Positions 25,573 to 39,600 of a stretch of DNA of 64,000 nt are shown piece by piece. A program made the translations under genes and the position numbers. The notes beneath the pieces were generated by a model. That model was not told the origin of the DNA. It searched no databases and saw only the letters and a list, made by a program, of their open reading frames with translations. The DNA comes from Tetrahymena thermophila SB210 (Eukaryota > Ciliophora > Oligohymenophorea > Hymenostomatida > Tetrahymenidae). Location of the stretch: the NCBI RefSeq assembly GCF_000189635.1, contig NW_002476481.1, positions 434,001-498,000 of the forward strand, read 5' to 3'. How positions within the stretch are numbered: position 1 is the first letter of the stretch; each line of letters starts with the position of its first letter.

Positions 25573-26843
25573 TTGAAAAGGATCTATCTTTCATTTGAGA
25601 AAAAAGCCTAGTTTAAAATTTTTAAATAAAAATTAAATATCATAAATTAATTATCTATTTAAACAATTTTAAGATAAAATCTACCAAATAAAAAAAGCAT
25701 ATCATTATAAATTAATTTTTGACAACGAATTTATGAAATTTATGAAGTAAGTAAGTAAATAAATATATAAATAAATAAACAAATAAATAATCATTTTGTA
25801 AAATAATAATTTCAAAATAAAAACAAATTTTTTGATTAAAAAAATGTTTAGAGAAAGAAATAAATAAATGTATTTATTATGAGTAAAAATGTATGTTGGT
25901 TCATTTATTTTACTAATTTATAAAAGATTTATAAAAAAATATTTAAAGACTTTATTTATAAAATAAGAAACCAATTTTATTATTAAACTAATGAAATTTA
26001 AGAATTAAATAATTTGTAAATTATTATTTAAAATTTAAAACAAATTATCTAATAATTTGGACAAAATAAATATTTTATCTATTTAAAATGAATAAAATTT
26101 AGACTGCTGATACTAACTTATTAAGGCAAATTGCTTTTAGTTAAAAAATTGAAAATTTGGACCAAAATCTTTATATCTCAGAAATCGACCTTAGTTAAGG
26201 GAGAACTTAATTATTAAGTATCCATAGTATGTAACTAACTTTGTTAATTGAACAATTTATTACCTTTATTAATAAAAAAATAGCAAATTTATTAATAAAT
26301 ATACCAAATGTAATAATTGAATAATTTGTAAAGGAATAATTTAAAAATGAAAAGAAATTTTTTATAAAAAAAATAATAGAAATAATGAATATTTTATGAA
26401 TAAAAATGTATATGTAACTAATTCTTATAAATGAGAAATAAATTGTCTTTATCAAAAGAAAACAAAACATTTATTAATAAATTTATTTATGCGTTTGAAA
26501 TAATATATTGTGGTATTAATTGATTGATAGATTAACTAATAATTATAGTTCATTTAAATGAAATTTGTTAAAATTTTTGTTGATTTTGTTTATTAAATAA
26601 AATTATAAAAAGCATTGTTTATTAATTAGCTTGTTTTTTTGTTCTCTTGGTTGATTAAAATGCATATAATCAAAATAAAAGAAAGAAGACTTTTTTATTA
26701 ACCAAGTTATTAATAAATTAATATAATAAGGTTAAGAATTAATAAATTAATATAATAAGGTTTATATTCATTTTTGAAAACAGTAGATTTAAGAAGACAA
26801 AATTGAAATACTAAATAACTTTCTAACTAACTATAAATAAATA
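25573..26843. other. Intergenic, A/T-rich, small direct repeat
   Basis: About 1.3 kb with no credible coding frame. A ~28 bp direct repeat (core aataaattaatataataagg) occurs twice at about 26711-26760. The stretch near 25860-25920 is loosely echoed near 26385-26450. Otherwise nothing is seen. Confidence 0.45.
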
Positions 26844-29345
26844 ATGAAAAAACTAGTAAAAGTTAATAGCGATACCTAAACTAAGCTGACAGATTACACA
26901 AAATAAGACAATAAAAAGTTGTTTTCTGCAGGCTTCGGTTTAGGGATAACTGCAGCTAAAGCTGTCTAAAATTCTTAACATGCTAATTAGGTTTTTTCTG
27001 AAGATCATTAAAAATTTATGCATACTAAATAAATTAGCTAGCTGAATAAAATGGAAGATGGAAAGATTTTTAGGTAGACAAGAGATAGCGAACATGATAA
27101 CCTTCTTGAAGAGACTTAGAATTTGCAAATAGGATTTTAAAAATCAAATCACTTTGTAGGAAGCTTAGAGCGAAACAGCAGAGGTAATTAGAGCCCTGTT
27201 TCTCAATCTTCTAATTAATTTAATTAATATTGGTAGACTAGTTACACAGGAGGTTCTAATGCATAAGCTTTGAAACATAGTTCTTTAAATGAAAGTAAGA
27301 GAAGTGGGATTGCTTCTTCTAATGCTGGGCTCCTTACTTCTTAGGTATTTTTCAAGCGCAAATCGATTAACAATTAATTGAGCAAATCTCAGTCTTTGTC
27401 TTAGTTTAGAAGTTAAAATAAAACATAGTATTCAGGTAAAATTAATAGTAACACAACTAGCCATTTTTAGGGAAAGGCAGCAGCAGCTCCTGCTCGCTCA
27501 ATCAATGATCTTCTCCATAGAAACAATGTTACTTTAGATATTTAGCAATCTATGGCTTAGATGGAGTAAATCACTTAAGAGGTAATTAAGTAAAACGCGT
27601 TTGAATTGTAAAGTTAGTAGGAGTAGTTGTAGAAGTTACAGGGGAAATTTCAAAGGCAGAATAATGAGTTACACAATTCCAAAGACAGAAGTTTGGATAG
27701 TCAAAATAGTGGATAGATGAGTTAAGTCTAAACAAGACAGTATTTTATACAGGTTTAGTAAAAGCTTTAGAAGGCTCAAAATGATTTTATTAATAATATT
27801 CAGTACCGAAATTCATAAGAAGAGAAAATCAAATCTCAGCCAGATTAAATCAATAATTTCATTTCTTTTGATAAGTTATAATAATAATCTCGCTAAAGAG
27901 ATAACTCGAAAATGGACGATTCCAGTTAAATTAGTAGGACGATCTATCCATCACCTCAAACTGAATAAAAGGGTTATTAGAGTGCAACAAAATCTAATTT
28001 TAAGTATTCATTTCATGTAGGCAACACTGCAAATAAATAACCTATAGAAATGTCTTAATACAGAAAAGCAAGTGATAATAATATTTTCAGCTTGACAGGC
28101 TAGTAAATAAATGTTAATTAGACAAGAGATAAGCTCCCTCACCAGGATGTGTTATCACTTTGTAATTAAAATTTTATTGACAATTTAAATGCATTGAGAA
28201 AAGTAATTCGAAAGGAGTAATAAATAGATTATCAGAGAAACAATTAGGAAGAAATTCAAAATTAGCAAATGAATAAATCTATTTAAAATCAAAAGAGAGA
28301 TTCTTAAAAAATACAAGGCTTAGAAGGTCATTCTATCAATAAATAAAATAACAAAGTTCTAATTAACAAATTACTAGCTGATAGCTATTAAAACAGGAAG
28401 TTGACATACCTTAAATCAGAGATAAATGATTAAAACTAATTTAATTAAGATTATAAATAAACAGATAAAAATTACAAAAAGTTAAACTCATTAAGAGTTG
28501 AAAACAAGTTAGACAGATCTCACGGACTTGAAAACTGGAAAGGCTCAAATTATTTTAAGAATTTTAATAATTATTAGAAATCCTTCACTCTCAAAAATCT
28601 TAAAGGAGCGTTTGATTAAAATTCGAATTTAAACCCAAATGGCACACCTAAAAATCAACAATACTACTTGCAAGACACTGTCAAATAGTCAGACCATCTT
28701 AGCAATAAAAGCAGACCACTAAAGCAGCTAATTAATTAATAAAATGAACGAGAATAGTAATTCAATGACAGTTAATTGTCAAATGATCTAGAAATGTAAC
28801 TTGATGGAAGTCAGTTGTTAAATTTGTAAGAAAATAATATCCTTAACCGAAAAGAGAGCTAAATGGGTGAAAATGACCAACTTAATAATACAAATTCTTC
28901 ATTTTAGAATGTTGATCACAGTGCATAGAGTTCTTTTTATAAAATACTGAAAAAATAAAACATGGAAATTCTAGGCAATAACAATGGAGGAAACGTATAA
29001 AATTATGATATAATAGATTAAAAATTTGACAAAATATTTTAGACAAGGTTCCATAAAAATTTAGCCATTCGTAAAGTTGATATGGTGTATAATATAAAGC
29101 ACTTGGCTATTCTCAAATACTAGAGAGAAAAAAAACTCTTAGAGGGATCACAGGATCCTAAAGATCTTCTTGAATATATTTCTGCTAAAAATAAAATCCA
29201 AATACTTCTTTTGAATGCAAAGAAAATTAGCAACTTGGAAAAAGTAGCCTAAATCATAGAAAACAAAATAAATTAACAAAACAGTCGCATAAACAGTATA
29301 GTCGATTAGCTTCTTATAAAATTCGACATAAATTAGACTCAATGA
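26844..29345 (+). CDS. Q/N/S-rich protein of unknown function
   Basis: A single exon of 834 codons (833 aa) runs from ATG 26844 to TGA 29343-29345. The standard code would break it at dozens of TAA/TAG codons, many encoding Gln runs such as those near residues 250-265. Residues 1-700 are low-complexity N, Q, S and K-rich, with short basic patches and no recognisable domain. The last ~130 residues (from about 29000) are more regular and helical (KIFQTRFHKNLAIRKVDMVY, then LEYISAKNKIQILLLN) and may be the folded part. I do not recognise the family. No signal peptide or membrane segment is visible. Confidence 0.8.
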
Positions 29346-29539
29346 AATGAAATTGAATACTTTACATTAAAATTGAAAACAATTTTTGACTTAAAATAAA
29401 ATCTAATTCATTCGCCTAAACCTAAGTTAACTATTAAATTATATAAAAAAATAAACAAGCAAACAAAAAATCTTTAAAGTTTCAAAATTTTTGATGGATT
29501 ATTTTTAATTCACAAATAAGAATTTTAAATATAAGGGAA

Positions 29540-30480
29540 TAATTAACATTAAAAATAATTAAATATTTTATCTAAAATATATTTTTATATTTTCCATATT
29601 AAATTAAAAGATCAAAAAAATATTTTACTCTTAATTACTGCAACTCAAATAAATTAAGCATATTTCACTTTTCAATTTTAAAAACAGAGATTTTACTAGC
29701 TAAATTAAATAAATATTAACTGACATTAAATATTATGAATCAACTAGCTAATCTATTTAGCAAATTCACACAAATTATAATGAAATTTCTATATTCTTTA
29801 TATAAAATTAACAGATCAAAATATTTTACTTATAATTGTTGCAACTCAAAGTATTTATGTATGTATGTATCTTTTTTTAGACTTTGATAATAGATATCTT
29901 ACTAGCTTAATTAAATAATAAGTAATGGACATAAAATATTATGAATTAATTTGCTAATTTTGGAAACATACAAAAATTATAATTAGATTTTTTTTATAAA
30001 TAAATAATTGCTTTACTAATTTATCTAATAAATATTTTTATATTTTACATTCTTCAAATATAATTAAAAGATAAAAATATTTTACTCTTAGTATATGTAA
30101 GGTAGGTAAAAGAATGCATTTTTTTTCTTCCAACATATAAAATAAAGATCTAATTAGTTCAAGTTAAATAAATAAGTATTAATTGAATATTAAAAATTAA
30201 ATAACTAGCATATCAAACAAACAAACAAAACAAAATCATCATTAGAAATTGTAAAAGATAATTAGATATCATTAATTTACTAATTTATCTAATAAATATT
30301 TTAATATTCTTCAAATTAAATGATAAGATAAATTTTTTTTTTCTTCTTAGTAGCTGTAAGTGGAAATGTGCATTTTTATTTTTTTCAACTTTGAAAATAA
30401 AAATCTAATTGGTTAAAGATAAATAAATAAGTATTCATGGTTTTTAAATACTATGAATTAAATAACTAGAATAACAAACA
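29540..30480. repeat. Degenerate tandem array, about four units of ~210-260 bp
   Basis: The landmark aaaagatcaaaaatattttactctta-like, followed by a short gcaactcaaat or gtaagt-like stretch and then ctagctaaattaaataaata, recurs near 29605, 29815, 30065 and 30310. Similarity is clear but low. Confidence 0.6.
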
Positions 30481-30598
30481 AACAATCAAACAAACAAACA
30501 AACAAACAAACAAACAAACAAACAAACAAACAAACAAACAAACAAACAAACAAACAAAACAAAACAAAACAAAACAATACAATACAATACAATACAAA
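30473..30598. repeat. (CAAA)n microsatellite passing into CAAAA and CAATA units
   Basis: About 85 bases of nearly pure CAAA repeat are followed by four CAAAA units and then CAATA/CAATAC-type pentamers. The order suggests slippage with unit-length change. The opposite strand reads as an artificial Cys/Leu/Val/Phe-rich frame, which is not a gene. Confidence 0.95.
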
Positions 30599-31363
30599 AT
30601 CATAATTAGATTTTTTATTTAGAATATTTTTAAGTTTCAATAATTTTGATAGTATTTTTATTTATTTAGTTATTTATTTACTAATTTACTGAATTCAGAT
30701 CAAAAAAAAGATTTGTAGGATTTTTATAAAAATTAGAAAAGAAGAAATATTTAATTACATTCTTTCTATATATAAAATATAAATATTAATTCTTTAATAA
30801 ATTATTAGTAAATTAATGAATGAATGTATTAATCACTTACTTACTTTTCTAATAAAAGAGTTAGCTAACAAACTAGTTAGATATTCACTCTATTTAAACT
30901 GAACCAGTTAGTTAATTAACTTTTCAAAAAAACTTATATTCTATATTTAGCTTGTATCAAATAAACAAAAAAAATATAATTATCATTTGCCTTCCTTCTA
31001 GTTTTAATGATTTTCAGTTTTTTCAAGAAATGAAAAGATCAATCACTTCATGCAAACAATAAATAAAAAAGTAATTTAAATTTACAAACTCTAACAAGAA
31101 AGAAAATCAATTAATCTAGAAGCGTGAGCTAAAAATTGCACTCCCGCTTATTATAATTTTTCATGATTAAGATTCACAATAAGTCAAAAGCAAATTTCTG
31201 AATGGCTGTAAAATTATATTGAATTAAATTAAATAAATTAATTATAATAATATCTTAAATAAGTAAAGAGTAAATTTAAAAAAATACATACTTTAGTAAT
31301 CACCTTACTTAGTTTACCACAAATAACTGCTTAATTTATAAAAGATTTAATTTATTCTCTAAG

Positions 31364-34300
31364 ATGAATTGGGAAAAAAATGCTATTTCTGAGAAATGCA
31401 TTGGCTCTCCAACCAAACAGAAGAGAAGAAATGACCAACTTGAGCTCATGAAGTAGCTTAAGATAAAATAAGAAACACTATTTCTTTAAAAGATGAATAA
31501 GCTAAATGCCTAATTGTCAAGAAAAGAAAGATACAAATAGCAAGCTAATATGAAAGTAAAATTTAATTTAATAATTTAAATTGAATTTAAATCTAATTTA
31601 AAATAGAATAAAAAAGGTAGTCTTGACCTTGATTTTGATTCTGACAACCAAACAAGTAGTTTACAGCCATCACCTATGATGGTTCCATCTTTACCAATAA
31701 TGTTAAAATCAAACTAAAGTTTTACAAACATCTATCCTGCAATCACAATTGATGAGACATAAAACTTAAGTAATTTAGATAATAGTTCAAACAACTCTGA
31801 TTTGAGAATAAAATCTCTCACATACACTGCTGGCATACATAAGAAAATTAGTGAATTTTAACAACAACCTATTAATTTTTAACATTCTCATAAAAATTAA
31901 ATTTCCTCAGAAAGAGATTCTACTGATTACTTTTAAAAACTATCAAGTAAAAATTAAATAAATTAATTTGCTTTTGAAAAAAAGGAATTTATTCTTGCTT
32001 TTTATTTGTGGATAAAAAACAAACTAATTCAAACAAATAATTTAAACAAAATTTACTTCATTTTTCTTAGTTGATTAAAAGGATTTATTTATTTATTGAT
32101 TTCATTTTCATTCATTTAAAAATACTTTTTTAAATTTAAAGCTTAAAATGAAAACATAGAGAGGTGCAATTAAGAACGTTTATATACCTAGAAAACAGAT
32201 AGCTTCAGCTTAAGTAAACATGATGATAAATTCTCATAAGATAAAAACTTAGCTGTTGCTTAATCCTAAGCAGATTTTAAAATCTAAAAAAATGATGAAA
32301 TAACTTCAAAGTACTTAAGAGGATCTCATATGCTCGATTATGGAAACGGAGATCAAAATGCAAAGACAAGAAGATTTACTTAATGCTCAGTAAATAGCGG
32401 TTTAAGCAATAATATCTATGAAAACTCAACAAGAGAAACTTCATTAAGGGATATTCCTTCTGTGAATGTAATAACGGCTAATCTAATATAATCTAAATAG
32501 TTTATAATAAAAACTACAAGTCAATAATCTCTGCTAAAAACTTCAAAGTCACTCCAACCTATCTCAAATTAAGTTGATAATTCATCATAAAGTTATTAAA
32601 TAGGAGCTCTCACCAGTAAAAGCTCAAGAAAAAGCAGTGATAAAATAGACTATTTTAGTGATCTATATCAAATAGCAGAGAATTAATGCGACACTATTGA
32701 TAAATCATCTGAAAACTAATCGCTTAAAAGTCAAAGCGATATCGAAGAAATAGAAAACAGCTAAAATTCAAAAAATGAAAGAAAAAGATTTTTATTATAA
32801 AATCTTTAAGGAGAAAAACAATAAAACTATAAATACTCGTATTATATATCATCTCCATAATCACCTCTTGAGACAGATAAAATCGGCATCGACTCATTAA
32901 ACTCCAAGCAAAGTATTAAGAATATAACTTTTAATTAATAAGAAAAATAAGGTACATAAATCCTAATCAATTTAATTATATTTTAATTATTCTAAAATAG
33001 ATTTTTATAATTCCACTTTTTTCAATATTTTTTTTAGTTTGAAATACAAAAAAAAATAAATAAATAAAGCTGGCTGGTTTTTATAAATTTAAAAATCATA
33101 ATTCAATATTTAAATAAACATTGTTAATTAATTTATCATGTATTTGATTCATTAAATTAGCCTTTTTTAAATAACTGAAAATAAATACATTTAAATTATC
33201 TTAAAATAGTTATTGATGAGGTTGATAAAAGGGACTCTAAAACTGAGCTGTTAAATGCGTAGAGCATAAATTCGTCTCCAAATAGAAAAATGAGTATCAG
33301 AGAGTAAGTAAAACTAAAAAGAAAACAAACTTTAGAGTATTTGGATGAAGATTACCAAAGTAAAAATAAGAGCTTAACTAACTTTATTAAAGAAAAGGGG
33401 AATAAAGATGAAATTTTAGAAGTTAATGATTTTACTTACGGTAACAATATGCACGGAGAGGTTTTTTCACCTTCTGAAGAAGTGGCTCTCAAAAATGTTT
33501 AAAATAAAAATTAACCAATATTATAGCGCAAAAGCACACTTTCTCTTATTAGCGATCAATACTCTTCCATGTCTTAGAATCATTTAAAACAAAGATCGTT
33601 TTTAAAGCATTCAAATGCGATGATTCGCAGACAGAGCTAAAAATTAGAAAATATTTTTAATTTGATCTCTTTTGAAGACAAGCTTGTAACTAGGCTTTAT
33701 GAATTTATTGAAGGAAATAACAAAATTTAAAAGACAATTTAATTAGTTTGCAAAGTAAGCACTCAAGAATTCAGTAATCAGTGCGAAATGGTTATTTCTT
33801 CAACAATTCATGATAATATACATGGTAAAGTCCAAAAAATTTTGGCTGACTCCAGTTTAAAAGAAAAAATTAGTAATGAGTTTAGGGAATGTTTGTAAAA
33901 TTCTCATTTTGATAATTAAGCTCTAAATATTTTTTAAAGCCAATTCAATATGAAATGGAATAATTTCTTCACAAACATAAACCTTTTAGAAGAAATGGGA
34001 GGTGTTGAATAGCTAAGGCTAGTTGTTTGGAATTGTTTTTAAAAGTTAGAAAAAAAACTATCATTTTAATTTAATCCAGGTGCTTGCTCTAGCGCTTGCA
34101 TTCGATTTCTTGCTTCCCTATTAACTGATAATTAATCTGCAATTGAATATTATATGAGCAAGTTAAACGAAATTACGCTTGTTACCTAAATGGATTTTTT
34201 CTTAATAAAAAATGCTCTCTATAAATCACTTTACCATTTAAGTATCTTAGATATGGGTGATTTAAATTTTATTATTGAAAAGCTAGAAAATTGTCGTGCT

Positions 34301-35230
34301 TATCTTTTCCCATAAGATTATTTAAAGTGTAAAGATATGATGAGGATTATGGCAGAAAGTTTTCATAAGAGCAAAATAATTTAAAATCCAGAAAACCAAT
34401 ATTTTATTTCAAAGGAATACAACGTGATAACATTAATCATTGAAAGTATAACTAAGCTCATAAATTATGAAGTTAATGTTGATGACTGTATATCTATATT
34501 AAAACCATTACTTAAAAAACCTCTAGATGACTAGTTTTTCTCTGAACTCCTTAAAATATTCCGAATATTCTTAGCTAATCTAGACTATGCAATCATGCCT
34601 CACATCAATCACCTCTTGAATCGCTTAAAACTTAAGCTCAACTAATAAAATACCTCTCTGCCATTCAACTTTGTTTTGCTTGAAGTTGAATAAGATCAAA
34701 TTTTGTAAGATATGGAAGACTGGCTTGAAAACTACTTCAAAGATGAAGACTTAAACAATTTAAATGATATTTTTGATTTTAGATATATTAAATTTATCCT
34801 CAGCTTTGCAATGGACCAGAGAGAAATATTTTAAATCTAAGATTCAATTAGTGCTAAAAGCTTTTACAAACCAACCTAAGATGCAATAAAGTATTAAATT
34901 TAAGCTCTAAGATAGGTATTATATTCAAAGCTTGATAAACATTTTGAAAATAAATTTAAATCACGTAGAAATTCTCAATAAATATCCATGGTCTTCCTAC
35001 AAAATTAATAAAGCTAGATTCTAGGAAGAAGTAGCTTTTAATCTATGTAATTTGATTTGCAAAATGGTTCTCTAATCAAAAATTAGCAAACAGCATCAAA
35101 CATAGCAATTCAAACTAATTAACAAAATAAAGAAGAAAGCAATTTAAGCGAATAAGAACAAAAAAGAAGAAATCAATATCAGCATCTCAATTAACTGTTA
35201 ACTTACCTTCGTCAATGCACAGATGTTTGA
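31364..35230 (+). CDS. Large protein of unknown function with helical C-terminal half
   Basis: Four exons: 31364-31555, 31607-31946, 32142-32951 and 33210-35230; 3,363 nt, 1,120 aa, consistent phases. The N-terminal ~30 residues are basic and followed by a KERYKQQ-type helix. Residues 65-470 are S/N/Q-rich and probably disordered. From about residue 590 to 1,010 the sequence becomes hydrophobic and regularly helical. It contains repeated leucine-rich segments (for example LVVWNCFQKLEKK, ACIRFLASLLTD and LIIESITKLINYE), which look like an all-alpha or HEAT/armadillo-like solenoid, though no repeat consensus is sure. The final ~80 residues are Q-rich. No catalytic motif, signal peptide or membrane segment is visible. 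Function not assigned. Confidence 0.82.
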
Positions 35231-36618
35231 TCTATCTATATTAATTTATACTAATTTTAAAATAAAAACTTAACCAAAGCACACAACAGACATATGATCG
35301 ATCTCCAATATCTCATATTCATTTTACAATATAACATTTTAAACTATTTTATGTTAAATTATCAATTTTGTTATTTATTATATTATCTAATCAAATAAAT
35401 AAATAAATTACTTTAATATTTGTCAATGAAAAAAACTTTATTAAATATCTAAAGCATATTTATTTATATATATTTAAGCTTTGTAGATTAAATTTATACT
35501 CTAAATAAATTAAAAAAATTTTAAATAAATTATGTTATTTTTTAATTAAAAACACAAAAATTGCTTTTTATAAATTAAAATATGAAAAAAGGTGGAACTT
35601 TATATAAAGAGACAACAAACCACTTTCTTAAATCTTGCTTTAAGAATTAAGAAAATATAAAATATTAATTTGTTAACTCTTATGCTAATACTACTTACAG
35701 TAACCTCTCGTTATCTCAGATTTCGGATATTGAGATTTCCTAAATCTGAAACGTGAAATTTAAATATTTTCTCTTAGGTTTTTTAAATATTAATCTAAAA
35801 CCTCTATCTATAAATATCCCATATTTTTAAAAATCATGTCAATCAATATTTCCTACCTTATATTTTATGATTTTTATAATTCTATACTTAATTTATGAGT
35901 ATCTATCTATCTCCAGAACTTTATAAATATTTAAAAATAACTTACTTACTTTTAAAAAAAAAAATTCTATTTTTCGAAGATATACATAAAAATAACTCAT
36001 GTAAAAAATAATTTTCAGAAAATTTCCTATTATTTTTACAAAATAAACCTAATTTTATTCTTATTTAAAAAATATTTAAGTTTTTAATACAAATTTATCA
36101 AATAATAATTTATTTAAATGCTTTTGATATTTTAAAAAGTGGTTTTTTGGAATATTTAAAATATATTTTTAGTAATTAATTTATTTATTTTTTGATATTG
36201 CTGTTAAGGAATAATATTTTTAATTGCATTGATAGAGTTTAAATATTTAATGAAGTGATAAATATTGGCTCATGTATATTAAAAATATTTGAATTTTGTT
36301 AGAAGAATGAATTTCTACTTTAATAAAAAGTAAATAAAGAAAATTAAATTTAGTAACCAATAACTGAAAATATTAAATTGTTAATTATTAATTATTTAGT
36401 TTTTCATTATGATATTTTTTATCTTTTAAATGCAAATCTGATAGATAGATAGCTAGATAGAACTTCAATCCTATTTTACTTTCTTTTTTTATGTTTTTTT
36501 TGCTTTTCTGTCTGTTTATTAGTTTGTTTGTATTGTAGTTTGATTTGATTATTAGAAAGAATTGGGTTTTTATCATTTTAATTAATAGTTTTAAACAAAT
36601 AAAAATTCAATTTTTCAG
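35231..36618. other. Intergenic, A/T-rich, one compact inverted repeat
   Basis: About 1.4 kb without a gene. The only structured stretch is the inverted repeat at 35713-35749, listed separately. Open frames on the minus strand near 36388-36576 have no coding character. Confidence 0.5.
35713..35749. repeat. Overlapping inverted repeats
   Basis: An 8-bp arm tcagattt (35716-35723) pairs with aaatctga (35742-35749). An overlapping arm atctca (35713-35718) pairs with tgagat (35731-35736). The two hairpins are mutually exclusive. The surrounding stretch is less A/T-rich than its neighbourhood. Confidence 0.5.
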
Positions 36619-39600
36619 ATGTTTCTTTAAATATAATAAAGCTAATAAACATCGTAGTTAAATAATCAATTTTAACAGCGAAAAAATGGTAGTAATAAAA
36701 TAGAAAATAAGCTATTAAACTCAGTAAATCAGCAAATTCAATAGATATAGAAGCCATTTGTAGGCAATTTTAACAGTAATTATAATGGATTCAATGATGA
36801 ACTAGCTGATTACACTTCATAATATTCAGATTAAAGTAATAAATAAGAAAGGATTAAGCTCCCAAGTTAGCCTAATTTTAGTAATACAAAGCAATTTAAT
36901 ACTAAAATTCTTCATGAGATATAATCGCCTTTATCTGATAGAGAAAAACTTAATTGCGAATTATTATTTAAAGCGGTTTCCTAAATATAATATGATGTTG
37001 TCGAAAATCTCTTAAAGCGAGAAAGAATGAGTCCATTATTGAAAGATTTTGATAAAAATACTCCACTTCATATCTGTATGCAAAATTTTTCAAAGGATAT
37101 TTATTTATCTGGCAAAATAGCAAAATTACTTTTGGATTATGGCGCTAATCCTAATTGTAGAAATAAGGAGGGATGGTGTCCTATTCACTTGGCTGCAAAA
37201 AAAGGATCTCTTAGTGCTATAAAATTTGCAGTGGCTCATAATTTATCTAAACTATAAAGCAATTTAGACGGTTAAAAGAATAAAAAATCAGATCAAACAT
37301 CACTTATAGCTACAGGATAAAAAGGGTTAAGTAAAGAAGAAGACGATTCCTTAAGCATTAGTTAAATAAAGCCTAAACAATAAAATTTATAGTTATTCAA
37401 TTTGAAGAAAAAGGGTGGACCTCAAAAGTGGAGTTTACTTCACATTGCAGCAAATCTTGGTCACGCTTCTATGCTAGAGTTTTTATATTAGATTAACTAC
37501 GATATGACAACGCAAAACATAATGGGATAATAAGCACGATAAGTTGCAATTTAATCTCTTATTCTCCATAAATTACTGAAAAAATATGAGAATCTCTGGG
37601 TAAATATGGCTATTTTTAGTGATGATGAGATGGCTTAGGGAACAGGCTATTTAAATTATGGAGGAGTTATTGATCAGGTTTCAAATGCTCCTTTTTCTGC
37701 TTTCTAAGAGTATCAGCAACAATAAATATATGCAAAATAAAAAGACAGCAATAACGAAAAAAGAAATGTTTAAAACTTAAAAAACTTAATTGAGTAAACA
37801 ATGAAAAAGAAGAAAAGCTTTTTAAATAGCTCAAATTTTTCTTCAATAGACGATGTTTATGAAAACTAAGATATTTCGTATGGCAATTAACAAAGGAAGC
37901 TAAGTAATTTCAATAATGATCATAGCTTGGCTAATAACTAGTATAAAAGCAACAATTACGATGAATCATATTTAAAGTATAGCAGTGGAGGTAATAATCT
38001 GAACTAAGGAGGAAGTAATTAAAACTTATTAAATAAGGGAAACTTTTAGAACAAAAGCAACAATTACAGTTTTTTGACAAATAATTCTAATTTGTAAGCA
38101 ACGTAGAAAAAAATTGAAGGATAAATAAACTATAATGGCTATGGTAATATGAATAATGTTTCTTATAATTAATAGCATAAAAAGCTTTTAGATAATTCAT
38201 AATTTCATTTAAAAAATGAAAATGAAGATGATTTTGCTTTAGATATTCAGCCAGAAAATACTGAAGAAGATCTAGAAGCAACTAATGGTATCTATTAAAG
38301 AGAAGGTACATTTAAATTGAATTCAAGCAATCGGATTGACGGGAGCTAAAAAATAGCTGAAAATAAGTTTCTTTAAATTTAACATAAGGAAACAGAGTTA
38401 ACGGAACATGAATTTGAGGAGTGCACTTACGAAGAAAAGAAAGCAAAAGATAATAAATTTGATGAATAATTCTCTTAGAATGCGAACTCTTCGTCTAATT
38501 AGATGGTAGGTCATTAAAGAAAGAAAGCTGATTGGAATATTTTCAATCAAAGAAAATAAAAGGAAATGCAAATAGCATAGCAGCTTACTTTAGATAAATT
38601 CCTCATAGAGATTTAAAACATTCAGAATTTAATTATTGCTTTTTCTGCAACTTTCAAATAAAATAGCATTAATTAATAGAATTTATCTTCCACTGCTATG
38701 GATAATATGAATATTCCTTTTGTATTGCAAAAGCAACTTCCAAACACTACCATGGCAAAATCTCCTTCTTATAACTAATTATTCTGTTCAAACTAAAGTA
38801 GTAATTACTAAACACGATAAGTTAGGTCGAACTCTAAAGTAATTGATTCTTAGTGGTTAACTCCTCTTCCATCTCATAGATAAAATAACAGCAACATTTC
38901 AAACTTGCGCTAAAATGAACCTTGTGACCTTTCTTCTGTTGAATCAAATGATTAACAAAACTATTTAAACAACAATTACTCAAAGTTGCCTGAAACTTTA
39001 AAACTGATTAATTATCTACAATTGATTCATTTAAAGCTTATCTATATGGATTAAATTCACTTTTAGAGCGAAGTTCTGCCAATGAACATTTATATTTTAA
39101 GTGAATTTCTAAGTTTTGACAAAAGTAGCTCTAGCTCTAAAGATGCTTTGAAAAAGTAAAGTTTGATTATTCCAAATATCCTTTAAGAATTATTTGAGCA
39201 ATTTATATAAGTGCTCAGAAATAGTTGCTATTATTAAGGAGAAATAAACTTAGACTCTATATAGGTCTCTCCAAGAAGTAGGATGTAGAGCTTTTCAGAA
39301 GTATAAAGCTAACAAGCAGCTCAATCAGCATTTCGTTCAAATTACCATTTAACAAGCTAAAAATAGCCTCAAAATTTCAAAAACTCTCAGAATATTACAC
39401 CTCAATCTTCACCCTTTTAAAGGACTGCCAATTCCCCTCATTTATCGAAATCTCCTTTTTAAAATAGAACAAAAGCAACTCCGAATAGTACCTGTATAAA
39501 AACAAACATTGTGTATAGCAAATATTTTAATTAGAATAGCGTGAGCAGAAATGCTTCTAAATCGCCCTCGTGCATTTCTCTTAACTCTTCAGTTAATTCG

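Larger units (their letters stand above)
29346..31363. other. Intergenic with degenerate repeats and a microsatellite
   Basis: About 2 kb between two plus-strand genes. It holds a degenerate tandem array (about 29540-30480) and a CAAA-type microsatellite. The remaining part to 31363 is A/T-rich without a gene. Confidence 0.5.

Noticed and set aside
26207-26470. Minus-strand 87-codon hydrophobic open frame
   Set aside because: Composed of Phe/Ile/Lys/Asn codons expected from A/T-rich spacer; no conserved motif, splice sites or homolog-like pattern.
27781-28020. Plus-strand 79-codon frame inside the 26844-29345 gene
   Set aside because: It is a shadow in another frame of the continuous gene read with the ciliate code.
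30458-30640. Minus-strand Cys/Leu/Val/Phe-rich open frame
   Set aside because: It is the complement of the CAAA microsatellite read through; no real gene composition.
36388-36576. Minus-strand 62-codon frame upstream of the ankyrin gene
   Set aside because: Lysine/asparagine-rich chance frame in spacer; no support.
36687-37032. ATG at 36687 as start of the ankyrin gene
   Set aside because: That frame ends at TGA 37030 and does not contain the ankyrin repeats; the in-frame ATG is 36619.
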